A stretch of DNA of 64,000 nucleotides from Magicicada septendecula (GCA_034769895.1 CM068368.1:337985076-338049075); one strand, 5' to 3'. Counted from the stretch's first letter, positions 22,750 through 32,815 are shown. The notes: generated from the letters alone by a model not told the origin. Made by a program: numbers and translations.

Positions 22750-25392
22750 TTATTTTAACCAATACTTTTTTAAATTGGTGGCGTTATGGGTACCCACTAT
22801 CTCCCCCGTCATTTGATTTCGTAAAACATAAGCATTATCCATTTTAATTTCAACAACTTCATACGGTCCCTCATACAACAAAAAGAATTTTTTGATCTCT
22901 TTATCTTGTGCACTTGATAAATCGTGTCTTCTCACTAATACTAACTCCCCTATCTCATATTTGACCCACTTACCTTTTCCATCATGCTTTTGCTTTCTCC
23001 GCTCTCCCTTAGTGAGCAGACTCTCGTTGGCAAGTCGTATTTTTACGTCTTTGTCCAAAACTCTTTCTTCCGGTGGATATTCAAAAAGTTGTTCTAATAT
23101 TCTGGGTGGGCGGCTTCCCTTGATTAGTTCGTACGGTGTAAATCCTGTAGAATCGTGGGTTGTGCTGTTTAACCAATCCTCCACTTTCTTCACATACAAA
23201 GGCCACTCTGTGTGTTTGGAGTGACAATACGCCCTGAATATTCTGCCGATTTCTCGCATCACCCGCTCTGCCTGGTTCGACTGTGGATGGTAAACTGCCG
23301 TATGTTTGTGTATGATGCCTTCCCAGCCAAGAGTCTGTCTCCACTTGCCGCTGATGAACTGCGGTCCATGATCAGATAAAATTACCTTCGGCTTCCCTAC
23401 ATTGATCATGTAGTCCTTGGTGATCTTCTCGCTGAGTACCCTGCTAGTAGCTCTCTTTACACTGTATAACCTAACGAACTTGGTAAAAGTATCCAAAACA
23501 ACAAAAATATATATCACTCCTCGTCTACCTTTAGGCAATGGTCCATACAAATCTACTGCAACTAAATCAAAAGGTCTTTCTACTTTAATATACTTCATTT
23601 CCCCTTCAACCCTATAATTTGTTACTTTAGACTTTTGACACAGATCACAAACTCTTAATACTCTTCTAACTCTTTTCTCCATATTTTTAAAAACACAAGA
23701 TTCTTTTAGTACATTTGCACATTTTTTGGCCCCAAAATGACCATATCTTATGTGGCAATCCCAAATAATTCTATCTACTAACTCATCAGGTATCATTAAC
23801 CTCCAATCCCGTTCACCCCCTTCTACTTTCTTAAACAAAATTCCCTTATGTATCTGGAAATGTGTATTATACTCTGAACCATTAATATCTGCTTCTAAAC
23901 TATTTATTATCTTACCTAATTTATTTTCTGATCTTTGTCTATCTTTAATCTCCCTTAATTCCTCCCCAAAAATTCTATCTTCCCTGGTTAATCGAAAAAT
24001 TTCTATTTCTTTCAGATCTCTCCCTGTCTTATTATCTATAGTGTCTACCCTGGACAGAGTGTCCGGTACTTTATTATCTGACCCCTTAATATACTCCCAA
24101 GAAAAGTTGTATTCTTGTAAAGCTAATACCCACCTGGTTAATCTGCTATGCGTCAGCTTACATGTATTTAGGAATGATAAGGCCTTATGATCAGTCCTGA
24201 TGACGGTTTGGTTTCCTAGCAGGTAAGTGCGGAATTTCTTCACAGCAAAGACGATGCTCAGCAATTCCTTTTCGGTAGTTGTGTAATTCTTTTCTGCTAC
24301 CAATAAGGTTCTGCTGGCGAAAGCGATGGTCCTGTGCTCCTGATCCTCACCCTCCTGGTAAAGCTCTGCGCCGAGGGCTATGTTGCTGGCATCCGTCTGT
24401 AAATAAAACTTTCTCTGAAAATCGGGGTGATTCATCATAATTGTGTCTATAAATTTCTCTTTAATTTCATTGAAAATAATTCTCTCCTCCTCTCCCCATT
24501 TCCATTGCTTATTCTTTTGTAAAACAGCACTTAATTTAGAGGTAATATGCGCATACTTTCTCTGGAATTTTCTATAAAAGTTGCATAATCCTAAAAAACT
24601 CTGCAACTGTTTAATATTTTTCGGTTCTGGGAAACGTATGATAGCTTCTACTTTAGCTGGGTTTGCTAAAATTCCTTCCGGAGTGATAATAAATCCTAAA
24701 AAATGTATCTCAGTTTGTAGGAATTTTGATTTCTCCCAATTAACAGTTAATCCCCCTTGTTGTAATTTATTTAAAACGTACTCTATGTGTTCTACGTGTT
24801 CAGAGAATGTTCTTGACGCTATTAGTATGTCGTCAACATATACAGTCAGAAAATCTAAGTCTTTCGGTTGTAATATCATGCCTAAACACTTAATAAAACT
24901 TGCTACACTAGTGTTGAGCCCAAATGGCAGGCGTTTAAATTGATAGTTTTTTCCATTGAAAAGGAATGCAGTAAACTTACGGCTTTCTGGCGCTAATGGG
25001 ACTTGCCAGTAGCCCGCCGTTAAATCTAAAGACGTCATATATCTGACTCCACTAAACTTTTGAAAAATTTTGTTCATGGCTTCCGGTGATTCCCGGTCAG
25101 GTATTATAATCTGATTAATTTTTCTAGTGTCTAAACACAATCTTACCTTTCCATCCTTTTTGATGACCACTACCAACGGATTCGAGTAAGGCGATATGGA
25201 TCTTTCGATGATATCCCCTTCCATCATGTGGTCCAACTCTTCTTGAACGGCTCTTCTCTTTGAAAATGGCACTGGATAACGTCTCTGCATGTAGGGTGAG
25301 TGCTCTCGAATCTTCAACTCGCATACATAGTCCCTGGCTTTTCCAGGCAACTCAGCAAATACATCTCTAAAACGTTCAATAACCGCCCACAA
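22750..25392 (-). CDS. pol: Gypsy-type pol: RT, RNase H, integrase
   Basis: 880 codons open. RT: RRYPVPFSKRRAVQEELDHM, SPYSNPLVVVIKKDGKVRLC, SLDLTAGYWQVPL, and the catalytic TVYVDDILIAS near residue 185. RNase H: QTDASNIALGA, TEKELLSIVFAVKKFR, TDHKALSFL. Integrase: an HHCC zinc module (HIRYGHFG to CDLCQKSK), a core with AVDLYGPLPKG, LSDHGPQF and a Glu in NQAERVMREIGR, and a C-terminal chromodomain-free tail ending TNLKKYWLK. All catalytic residues look present. The frame is continuous with protease across one TGA at 25399-25401, so the listed start (a TTG) is not a real initiation site. The protein would come from readthrough or from a Gag-Pro-Pol precursor in an intact relative. Confidence 0.95.
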   Translation of the reverse strand: MWAVIERFRDVFAELPGKARDYVCELKIREHSPYMQRRYPVPFSKRRAVQEELDHMMEGDIIERSISPYSNPLVVVIKKDGKVRLCLDTRKINQIIIPDRESPEAMNKIFQKFSGVRYMTSLDLTAGYWQVPLAPESRKFTAFLFNGKNYQFKRLPFGLNTSVASFIKCLGMILQPKDLDFLTVYVDDILIASRTFSEHVEHIEYVLNKLQQGGLTVNWEKSKFLQTEIHFLGFIITPEGILANPAKVEAIIRFPEPKNIKQLQSFLGLCNFYRKFQRKYAHITSKLSAVLQKNKQWKWGEEERIIFNEIKEKFIDTIMMNHPDFQRKFYLQTDASNIALGAELYQEGEDQEHRTIAFASRTLLVAEKNYTTTEKELLSIVFAVKKFRTYLLGNQTVIRTDHKALSFLNTCKLTHSRLTRWVLALQEYNFSWEYIKGSDNKVPDTLSRVDTIDNKTGRDLKEIEIFRLTREDRIFGEELREIKDRQRSENKLGKIINSLEADINGSEYNTHFQIHKGILFKKVEGGERDWRLMIPDELVDRIIWDCHIRYGHFGAKKCANVLKESCVFKNMEKRVRRVLRVCDLCQKSKVTNYRVEGEMKYIKVERPFDLVAVDLYGPLPKGRRGVIYIFVVLDTFTKFVRLYSVKRATSRVLSEKITKDYMINVGKPKVILSDHGPQFISGKWRQTLGWEGIIHKHTAVYHPQSNQAERVMREIGRIFRAYCHSKHTEWPLYVKKVEDWLNSTTHDSTGFTPYELIKGSRPPRILEQLFEYPPEERVLDKDVKIRLANESLLTKGERRKQKHDGKGKWVKYEIGELVLVRRHDLSSAQDKEIKKFFLLYEGPYEVVEIKMDNAYVLRNQMTGEIVGTHNATNLKKYWLK

Positions 25393-25398
25393 CTCCTG

Positions 25399-26130
25399 TC
25401 ATTGGGGACTCCCTACAACTCCACCCTCATTAAAAATATCTGCCCTATTTTCCCATACTCTCTTATCATTCTCCATGCTCTCACTCTCTTGACACACATT
25501 CACTCTTGTTTCTATAATTCCCTCGCCTACTCGGTTTGGTATCATCTTTACACCCGTAACTCTAGCCGTATCTAACACCCTCTTAAAATCTACCCTGATT
25601 GGTTCATGCCCCTTATTAAATTCCACTATTCTCTGATTAAAATCAATTACTGCTTTATTTCTCTCCAAAAAATCATTTCCCAGAATTATGTCTAAATTCA
25701 AACCCTTAACTACTAGAAAAGTATTCTCAAATTCTATTCCATTAATATATATGTTTAATTGAACTTGTTTAGTGACTCGTTTACTTCGTACTCCCGTCAC
25801 CCCCACTACTGTCACCCCCGCAACTGGTAATGATGGAATATTCTTATTTACTCTTTGTAATTCACCCAGTACATTCTCTGAAACTACTGATATCTCGCTA
25901 CCCATATCAATCAATGTTTTGTAGTCCTTACCTTCTGTGGTTATAAATACCTCCGTCAGTCCGGATTTGGTTTCTGTCATTTCTGCAGCGTCCTCCTCCA
26001 GTAACTCCTCCGCCATGTCTCTGATAATTATGTTGCTGCGGTAGTTATGCTCCTCTTGGACCCCCAGGTTCTCCTCCGACAATGGATGGGCCCGATTCTC
26101 CATTGTCTCCTCTAGTTTCCCGTGGATGGA
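25399..26130 (-). CDS. pro: retropepsin-like protease domain, active site altered
   Basis: The frame opens upstream of the ATG at 26103 and overlaps the end of the Gag zinc-finger frame by about 50 bases. The active-site region reads TLIDMGSEISVVS near residue 80, where retropepsins have D-T/S-G. The change to DMG is a one-base ACG-to-ATG difference at a CpG and should disable the enzyme. The flap-like VTVVGVTGVRSKR and the C-terminal helix region DIILGNDFLERNKAVIDF fit the family. The frame ends at TGA (25399) and pol follows in the same frame at once. Confidence 0.85.
   Translation of the reverse strand, partial: SIHGKLEETMENRAHPLSEENLGVQEEHNYRSNIIIRDMAEELLEEDAAEMTETKSGLTEVFITTEGKDYKTLIDMGSEISVVSENVLGELQRVNKNIPSLPVAGVTVVGVTGVRSKRVTKQVQLNIYINGIEFENTFLVVKGLNLDIILGNDFLERNKAVIDFNQRIVEFNKGHEPIRVDFKRVLDTARVTGVKMIPNRVGEGIIETRVNVCQESESMENDKRVWENRADIFNEGGVVGSPQ
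26112..26121 (-). promoter_or_regulatory. -1 ribosomal frameshift heptamer GGGAAAC
   Basis: On the - strand the zinc-finger frame reads ACG GGA AAC TAG. Here G GGA AAC is a textbook X XXY YYZ slippery site directly before the Gag stop. A -1 slip gives GGG AAA CTA GAG GAG ACA ATG, which is the protease frame. The same heptamer serves gag-pro shifts in some retroviruses. A downstream pseudoknot was not worked out. Confidence 0.75.
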
Positions 26131-26410
26131 CCTGCTACTGCCTGGCTGTATCCACCTCTGCCTCTATTTCCACTTCCGTTTCCCCTCGGTGCTACTCTTG
26201 CATTCTCGCCTCCTCTCTGCGGTTGACTTTGTGGCTGATACGTCCGCTCACTGTGTTGGCATTCTCTCGGTTTGTGACATCTAAAACAGATTGTTCTTAT
26301 AGCATAGTTTTCAACATTACAATCGTCACATCACCAACCCTCGCCTTGATTATCATTATTTCCCCCACGTGCCCCTCGGTGAAAGTTGGGTATTCCCCTG
26401 GGTTGATTAT
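26112..26410 (-). pseudogene. Gag C-terminal Cys-rich segment, shifted frame
   Basis: Downstream of the Gag stop at 26407, a frame offset by one base reads NGNYNQPRGIPNFHRGARGG, then CDDCNVENY, CFRCHKPRECQH, an RG-rich stretch and GPSTGN before TAG (26112-26114). CxxC pairs with a later Cys/His suggest a nucleocapsid zinc module of unusual spacing. An in-frame TGA (26331-26333) precedes CDDC. The one-base offset from the main Gag frame near 26410-26460 looks like a lesion rather than a second programmed shift. Confidence 0.6.
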
Positions 26411-28059
26411 AATTCCCATTTATATGGTGTGTTATATGGTGCTGGTGTGTTTATCCGCCTACTCATATCCCGTTCTCTTATATTCTGAAATATATCCAAT
26501 ATTTTCTCTAGTTCCGTAATTTCTATAATCTCTCGGGTCATTAATGTAATTTGTATTTCTCTCGGCAAATGCTTACTTATATGACGGACGAATGACCGAA
26601 ACGGTAATGGTGGCTCTAAATATTTTGCCTCATTGTATAGTCGCATTACGTACATAGTCACGTTACCCCCTTGGGTCCCAAAATTACCTGGTCCCATAAT
26701 TTTACTCCGTAATATTTCTTGTTCCTCCTCCGACCAATATTTCTCTCTAAAGGCCGTCTCAAAACACTGATAATTTACCCAGTCTACTTTATGTACCTCC
26801 GCCCATACCGCGGAATTCCCTCTAAAACACTTCATTATTTTTAACAATTGTACTTCCCAGCTACTTCTACAAAACTGATTAAATTCTTTGACTCTATTTA
26901 AAAACTGCATAGGGTGTACCCCCCTGTTTTCACAATTAAACAACTCCAAATCAATATCGCTATTCACGTCTTTAGTAATGACTATTTGTTCAGTAACGCT
27001 ATTAAGTTTTTCGTTTATAGCTATATTCAATTCATCTTTAACATTAACTATACTCTGCTCAATTGATGCAAATATATTGTTATTTAAACTCTCAATTTGC
27101 ACATGACGCTTATGTATAGTGTTCACTGTATTTTGTATAGCTTGTATCTCTGTTTTGCAATTACTTTCTATTTCATTGATTTTGACATTGGTACTAATTT
27201 CATATGTTTCAATCTTATCAACTACACAATTCAACTTGTACTCACTACTAACCTTACATTCATCTATTTTACGATCAAAATTTTCGGTTACCTTCTGTAT
27301 TTGTTTATTGGTTTTTTCTACCACACTACTCTCAACTTCTTCAATTCTATTATTCATACTATTTAATGAATGACTCAATTTCTCGTTTAATTCAAATTTC
27401 AACTCATTAAAACTACTTTCGCATTTCATTTTTACCTCATCAATGTCAAATTTAAGTACATCAAATTTACAATTAAATTCACTTTTAATTTCGGTCTTAA
27501 TTTCATTCAATTTGTTATTCTGTACTTCTAATTTACAGTTAAAGTCACTTTTCATTTCATTCAATGTTATATCGTTATTGTCTAAACGATTATTTAATTC
27601 GTTAAATTTGTTATTCTGAATATTGAATTTAGCGTCAGAATCGCTTTTCTGTTCATTGAATTTTGTATTGAAATCGCCTCTTAGTTCACTAAAATTACTA
27701 TACATCATATTATACAATCGTGTTAGCATATTGTCCTCATCGGACTTCTTATTTTGGTTGACTGAAATAGGTGTCGATTGATGTTCGACATCTGTCATTA
27801 TTTTTGATTCGGTTATTTCTACGTTACTGTCAGTGAAGCTGACTTCTTCATTATTAGTTGTACACTCCCTACTCAATTTTGGGGTTATTTGAATCCCCGA
27901 ATCATCTGTACTATTTGTTTCGTTTGTAATATTTTTTGTTTTATTTTCCTGACTCACGTTTGGAGTCGAACGGATTTCAAAATCACTCATACTATTTGAT
28001 TCATTATAGTTTTCGACACTAGTCGTTCCATTTATATTGCTCTCATTCTTTCCTGCCAT
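26407..28059 (-). CDS. gag: Gag polyprotein, N-terminal and capsid part
   Basis: 550 codons starting MAGKNESNINGTTSV. The first 340 residues are Asn/Ser/Lys/Glu-rich with repeated FN-xK-FDxxxxEV-like segments that predict long coiled coils. Residues about 375-520 look like a retrotransposon capsid: HPMQFLNRVKEFNQF, WAEVHKVDWVNYQCFETAFREKYW, VMRLYNEAKYLEPP, FVRHISKHLP. It stops at TAA (26407). The zinc-finger part continues in another frame. The long coiled-coil N-terminus is unusual for Gypsy gag and may drive particle assembly (inference). Confidence 0.85.
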   Translation of the reverse strand: MAGKNESNINGTTSVENYNESNSMSDFEIRSTPNVSQENKTKNITNETNSTDDSGIQITPKLSRECTTNNEEVSFTDSNVEITESKIMTDVEHQSTPISVNQNKKSDEDNMLTRLYNMMYSNFSELRGDFNTKFNEQKSDSDAKFNIQNNKFNELNNRLDNNDITLNEMKSDFNCKLEVQNNKLNEIKTEIKSEFNCKFDVLKFDIDEVKMKCESSFNELKFELNEKLSHSLNSMNNRIEEVESSVVEKTNKQIQKVTENFDRKIDECKVSSEYKLNCVVDKIETYEISTNVKINEIESNCKTEIQAIQNTVNTIHKRHVQIESLNNNIFASIEQSIVNVKDELNIAINEKLNSVTEQIVITKDVNSDIDLELFNCENRGVHPMQFLNRVKEFNQFCRSSWEVQLLKIMKCFRGNSAVWAEVHKVDWVNYQCFETAFREKYWSEEEQEILRSKIMGPGNFGTQGGNVTMYVMRLYNEAKYLEPPLPFRSFVRHISKHLPREIQITLMTREIIEITELEKILDIFQNIRERDMSRRINTPAPYNTPYKWEL

Positions 28060-28230
28060 TTTTATAAATTTATTAATCTAGATTTACTTACATAAAAACA
28101 TCTACCACTTAACTCTTAACCTCTGTACATTGATGTACTAATTTATATGTGCTGCATAATTTTTACGTAGTTACTTAACCCTCAAATCAAACTTGCATTT
28201 ATTGTAGGTGTGGAATTTTAATTATTCAAA

Positions 28231-28253
28231 TTCGAGTCCCGTTCGTAGCGCCA
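28231..28253 (-). other. primer-binding site
   Basis: Two bases inside the 5' LTR, the - strand reads TGGCGCTACGAACGGGACTC and on to GAA. It starts with TGG (complement of tRNA CCA) and contains GGGACTCGAA, which looks like the complement of a tRNA T-arm. The isoacceptor was not assigned. Confidence 0.75.
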
Positions 28254-28255
28254 AA

Positions 28256-29336
28256 TGTAATATTCTATTCACATACAAATACAAAAAATTATTTTATTTT
28301 CCACCTACCTCGTTTCGCCTTCTGCCAGAGTCCGCAACACGAACGTTAAAATGCAAATATGATTATAGGTTATCGTAATAACTTATGCAACGCATTTTTA
28401 AAGAGAAATTAATTAAAATTTTATTTTTTACTTGAAAATTTTCTTTAAGTATTAAATTATTTATTTGGCCTCTTGGCTCAAATGATCCAAAATCATGGAA
28501 AATATATAAAGCTTGTGATGTTAGTTACATAGTGGTATTACACTTATACTTACAGAATTACAATACACCTTACCTTAATTAGACAGCCCAATCTGCTATT
28601 TACACTCACATTCACACCGTTACAAAACCAACTACTATTATTTAATTGACATGTTTGCACAAAAACCCTTTATAAAAATTTGTTGAAAGTACGGTTACTG
28701 GTTACCCGACGGCTTCACTCCTTTCGCTGCCACGTGGCTCGTATTCTTTAAATGTCCGAAAGTTTATTATTCATTTGATTTTGGCCCGCTCACTTCACTA
28801 ATTCTGTTTTGCAATGTTATATTTTTGGTTACCACTTTCTACATGATGAAATTAAACTGTTATGTGCACACGGTTTTTCCAGCACCCGCCCGGGCTGAGA
28901 ATTTTGTTCAAATGGGGTGAGAGTTACTAACAAAGTCTCCCACCATAAGTTAGGCATAGCGGAACTTACTATGCCTCATGATCGAATCGTTCGTCACTGT
29001 TCATAACACATGGGTTTTTCTGTGTGTTGGATGTCGACGAAATTTCACTGCCTTCACTTTCGTTTATGTAAAGTTATGCGCTCCGCAGATGTTGGTGTTT
29101 GTGCATTTGTGAGTGGACGTCACACAGACGCAAAGTTCTTAGAATCGTGACAGTCGACAACATGACATTCCTTTATTAATATTTTATAACAGCTATTGCG
29201 TACTGCTCCATTGTTTAGACTGAGAGTTAGATTCAACCAAGGACTGGACATGTATATGAAGTAAATTGTACAATTTTACTTAGATTAGAGCCAAAATTAA
29301 TAAAAAATGAAAAACCTCCTAATTCGCCCCCTTACA
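28256..29336 (-). repeat. 5' LTR
   Basis: 1081 bp, same ends as the 3' LTR. By eye about ten substitutions separate the two, about half at CpG/TpG positions. Promoter and poly(A) elements inside it were not resolved. Confidence 0.95.
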
Positions 29337-29340
29337 CATT
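29337..29340. repeat. target site duplication CATT, right
   Basis: Matches 18650-18653. Confidence 0.85.
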
Positions 29341-30600
29341 CAATTCATCTTATATTCAGTTCCTTAAAAGGTAGTACCGAGGCATGGTCTTCATGTTTGA
29401 GATGCGGTCGCTGGCATTTGTTCTCTTTGATGTTCTGAAACTGTCTGTGCTGCTTATCAGCGTCCCCATAGCTCTGAATTCCCACTTTCTTTCTCCCCCC
29501 CCTTTTTCATTCTCCTTCTCTCTTACGAATGCTGCCACCTCAAACCTTATCTACTTCATTTTTCTGACCCATTTCCCACAGTCATTGTTAACACAATCCT
29601 AGTATACTTAGCTGTACACAAATTGTTTATAAGTCATCATTACTTAATTTCACACAGGCTCAAACTTCCTTTGTTTACTCATGCATAATGCATGTCCATA
29701 TTTTTGTTAAATCACAGTGATGTTTAATTATTTCCACTGTTTGAAATTTCCCATTGCTTAAGATGTAGTAACTTTGGTGGTAAAACTGTGATTGTGTACA
29801 ATAAGTAGAACTTCTGTTATCACATTTTTATACTGAGGCATGGCCTTCTTGAGTCATTGCTGCTGCTGTTGCCATTCGTTCTATGTGGTGTTCCATTTGA
29901 AACTGTTACAAGAGTTAGAGTTGTTACTATTGCAGTTACACTGGGCACCAATCGCCAATAGGCGAATCACTGCCTTACAGGTTTCAGCTGTCGTAACTGG
30001 CATCTGTTCTCATTGATGTTCCAATTTCGACTCCCAACTGTGTAACTTAGTGTCCCTCACATTGGAACTCTCACTCTGCTGGGGTTTTCCTGTTTATTCC
30101 ATGAAAAGTATATTTTCTGCTGTGTGCATCTACTTTTCGGCTAGCGCAAGACTTTGCAATGTGCCAGATTACGTGTTAACACGTACACACGTTAGAAACT
30201 ACACACTTTCCCAGGTCCAAGACATGCACAAAAATTCTGTGTGGTCTGATATTCTGTCCCACATGCTTAAATTGTACTTTGTAATACACTGAGTAAAACA
30301 CCCTGATACTAAAGTAGTATCTTAAATATAAATTAGTGTCTTAAGTAATGATTTAAATTATAAAAAAATGTCAGCTTCATCTGCATTATAGATATCACCG
30401 TCCGAGTAGTTTCGTCTCACATCCAGTCAGACATTTTTCACCCCATCACGGACAACAGAGTGATCAGCGAATAAATGATTTACCACTCATTATCACATAC
30501 AAAATATCATTTCTGTTTTAAAACGGGCAATAAATCCATTGCTACAAATGAAATCCTTGTAGCCAAGTTCAGCTGTGTTTTCAAAATCGAACCACTAATA
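29341..30600. other. intron sequence, no gene recognised
   Basis: Partly similar short segments recur (GAGGCATGG-TCTTC at 29378, GAGGCATGGCCTTC at 29837, TGTTCTC-TTGATGTTC at 29418 and 30005). This suggests an old, diverged tandem repeat or processed sequence. No ORF with motifs. Confidence 0.35.
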
Positions 30601-30617
30601 GGCAAATCAGCTATACT

Positions 30618-31278
30618 TTGGGTATAGCTATCGCTAATGGGTATAACAGTGGAATCATAGACAAGCTTATAAGAAAACACTCGGTAAAAATCAATAGTAA
30701 AAGCAGATTAACCAGCCCATCTAAAGAAGATACTAAGTTTATAGTAACTGAGTACACGAATGTACTACCAGTCATAAAGAATGAGCTGAAAAAACGTAAA
30801 ATAACAGTGACCTTTAAAACCACAAATAACATCAAAAAACGTTTGGGACAAAGAACTCATATCTCGGCTGAAGAGAAAACTGGAGTGTACAAGCTTGAAT
30901 GCGATGACTGTGACAAATTCTATATAGGACAAACGGGCAGGCCATCAGCCGAACGTTTTAAAGAACACCTGCCCAAAAGTGATATCTCGAAAACTAGATC
31001 CAGTTACGCTCAGCAATTTAATGCTGTATAATCATAAGTACTCAGACTTCCACACAAACTTTAAACTGCTTCATAATTGTAAAAAGGGTGCATACATGAA
31101 CGCTGTGGAGGAATATGAGATATACAGGGCTTCTAAGTTACAAACGGACCAGCTACTTAATGACAAAGTTTCGTTCCGATCGAATCTGCTGTACAACACG
31201 GCCATCGATATCGATGGGTCAGCGGGCAATGATAACGGTCGTATAAGACAAAGTGCAACAGTTGGTCGTTGGCAATGA
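30618..31278 (+). pseudogene. PLE GIY-YIG endonuclease remnant
   Basis: Frame 1 starts GIAIANGYNSGIIDKLI, continues with VTFKTTNNIKKRL, then the nuclease core GVYKLECDDCDKFYIGQTGR and ERFKEHLPKSDISKTRSSYA. It shifts frame near 31010 (SYAQ, then LMLYNHKYSDFHTNF) and ends with YMNAVEEYEIYRASK. The CxxC and GIY-YIG residues are intact. The RT is absent, so this is a dead-on-arrival copy. Confidence 0.8.
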
Positions 31279-31399
31279 GACGATGCACATCGGACTGTGC
31301 CGTGACTGTGTCGGTGTTGGATTATGTGTGGTGTTTTTGTGTTTGTGTATTTTAACTAGTTGATGACCCCTTTTGGGTGAATTTGATGTTTTTATAGAA

Positions 31400-31446
31400 T
31401 TTGAACCTGATGATGAGAATTTATTCTCGAAACGCGTCGTTTTAAG
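31400..31446 (+). ncRNA. hammerhead ribozyme motif
   Basis: GAAC (31403-31406), CTGATGA (31407-31413), extra T, hairpin GAGAA-TTTA-TTCTC, GAAA (31429-31432), CGC, GTC (31436-31438), then GTTTT. Stem I pairs GAAC with GTTT. Core, GAAA and GUC cleavage triplet are all present. Only the extra U departs from canonical. Confidence 0.7.
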
Positions 31447-31475
31447 AAAAAACCAAATAAGTCACAAGACGGAAG

Positions 31476-31930
31476 TTAGTGCAGGTAATTGCCTAATATT
31501 AATTCTAAACAATCTTCTTTCTCCAGATGGAGGTGGTTGTGGGGACACAGCATAAGGTTGCATGGTGACAGTGGTGGAGGGAAAATATTGTTCCATGTTA
31601 TTCTCTAGAGGTAGGAGGTGATTTAAAATCAGCTTGGGTTGATGTCCCCATATGGATCTACCTCAAAAATCAGTGGAAATATCTGAAGTTATTTCTTTTC
31701 TAAATGTAACTTCCATATTCTAAGTTTCCTTAAGAACCTGTGAGTTTATCACTTGAAGTCGGTACATTTTCTTGCATACTCTTGTTTAGATAATTTAAAT
31801 GGAGGAGAATATTAACTAAGTAGGTTGAGTTTGAACACCACTCCTTGTCGTTTAAGTGAACAGCAAAGTCTGGCTTTTCGAAGCTAAACATACTTAATGG
31901 TTAAATGAACATAAGCTTTCACGGCCGGTG
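31476..31930. other. no gene seen
   Basis: Intron sequence between two PLE remnants. An open frame over 31373-31555 crosses the hammerhead and has no motif. Confidence 0.4.
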
Positions 31931-31936
31931 TTTATG

Positions 31937-32445
31937 TTATCACAATTTTCATGTTGTTAGGCTCTGGTCTAAGTTGTTCATTATTCGAGACCCAGATCCT
32001 GTCTTCAACTCGCCAGTACTTTGCTCAGTTGCAGAGGGAGGCAGTTGAAATATACAAGCACAGCGACCTCAACATGAATAAGAAAGAGGAGTCTTTAGCG
32101 CTGAATAAATACTGGATACCAGCATTAAAGCATGGTGAAATAAGCGAGCCAATCAAAAAAGAAGTGATATATGATTGACCAAAAAATTACCAACCAGCAC
32201 CTTGAAGAAAAGTGTATAAATATAAGTGCCTCAGCAGGACAGAACCGTCTTTGTTTGAATTTGTTTGTGGGTGGTTGTAATCTGTGTTCTGTGCGACTGT
32301 TCGTGTTTGTTCATGGGTGTTGTGATCTGTGTTCCCACGCCACTGAAGATGTCCGTTCATCAGTATGGATTAACATCTAGTGAAAAAACATAAAAAACTT
32401 AGACCATGGCCTAACAACCCAAAAAATTGTGATAATACTTAATAA
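31937..32445 (+). mobile_element. second PLE type, tail fragment with inverted ends
   Basis: About 40 bp at 31937-31976 recur inverted at 32395-32440 (TATCACAATTTT, GTTGTTAGGC, TGGTCTAAGTT). Between them a frame at 31951-32178 holds REAVEIYKHSDLNMNKKEES, LNKYWIPAL. This matches the segment after GIY-YIG in another group of PLEs (E-A-x-E-I...N...E-E). A CTGAAGATG with a decayed stem near 32343 may be its hammerhead relic. Confidence 0.55.
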
Positions 32446-32815
32446 CTCATACCATAAAATGTTTCCAGCTTTTATTTTTTTGCCAACCAGCAGATCTCAG
32501 TATGAAGAAGCAAAGTGTTACAATGAGAGTACACTTCATGGCACACTTATTTGTGTCTTGTCTTAAGGGGCCTTGACCTAACAAATTTTACCATCTTATT
32601 GACTGAGTCTAAACACTTTAGTTCTGTTGGAATAATCTCCGCCATCGGAGTCTCACAATGTATGAAGCAGTGTGTTGAATGTATACTTAGGAAATGTTGT
32701 TTCATTCTTGATCCTTTTAATCTTACAGTCATTGCAAGTATACTGTCTGTGCAAATATAAAGACAATTTTTCCAGGACATCCTATTTTGTTCTTAGGTGC
32801 TGGATATGAAATATA
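32446..32815. other. no gene seen
   Basis: Intron spacer. Two opposing short frames at 32547-32780 look random. Confidence 0.4.

Larger units (their letters stand above)
18654..29336 (-). mobile_element. complete Gypsy-type LTR retrotransposon (10.7 kb)
   Basis: Order on the - strand: LTR, primer-binding site, gag, frameshift site, protease, RT, RNase H, integrase, a long noncoding 3' region, polypurine tract, LTR. Integrase after RNase H defines the Gypsy (Ty3) order. LTRs are 1081 bp each with about ten differences by eye (about 1 percent), so insertion is fairly recent. Several coding lesions show the copy is no longer autonomous as read. There is no env-like ORF. Confidence 0.95.
30601..31475 (+). 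mobile_element. 5'-truncated PLE with 3' end
   Basis: Begins inside the RT/EN linker and runs through GIY-YIG to a tail with a good hammerhead motif (31400-31446). Confidence 0.8.

Noticed and set aside
26888..27373. + strand hydrophobic frames over gag
   Set aside because: Antisense of the Lys/Asn-rich coiled-coil Gag.
32343..32385. CTGAAGATG as a hammerhead in the second PLE lineage
   Set aside because: The GAAA segment is missing and stems do not form; kept only as a possible relic.
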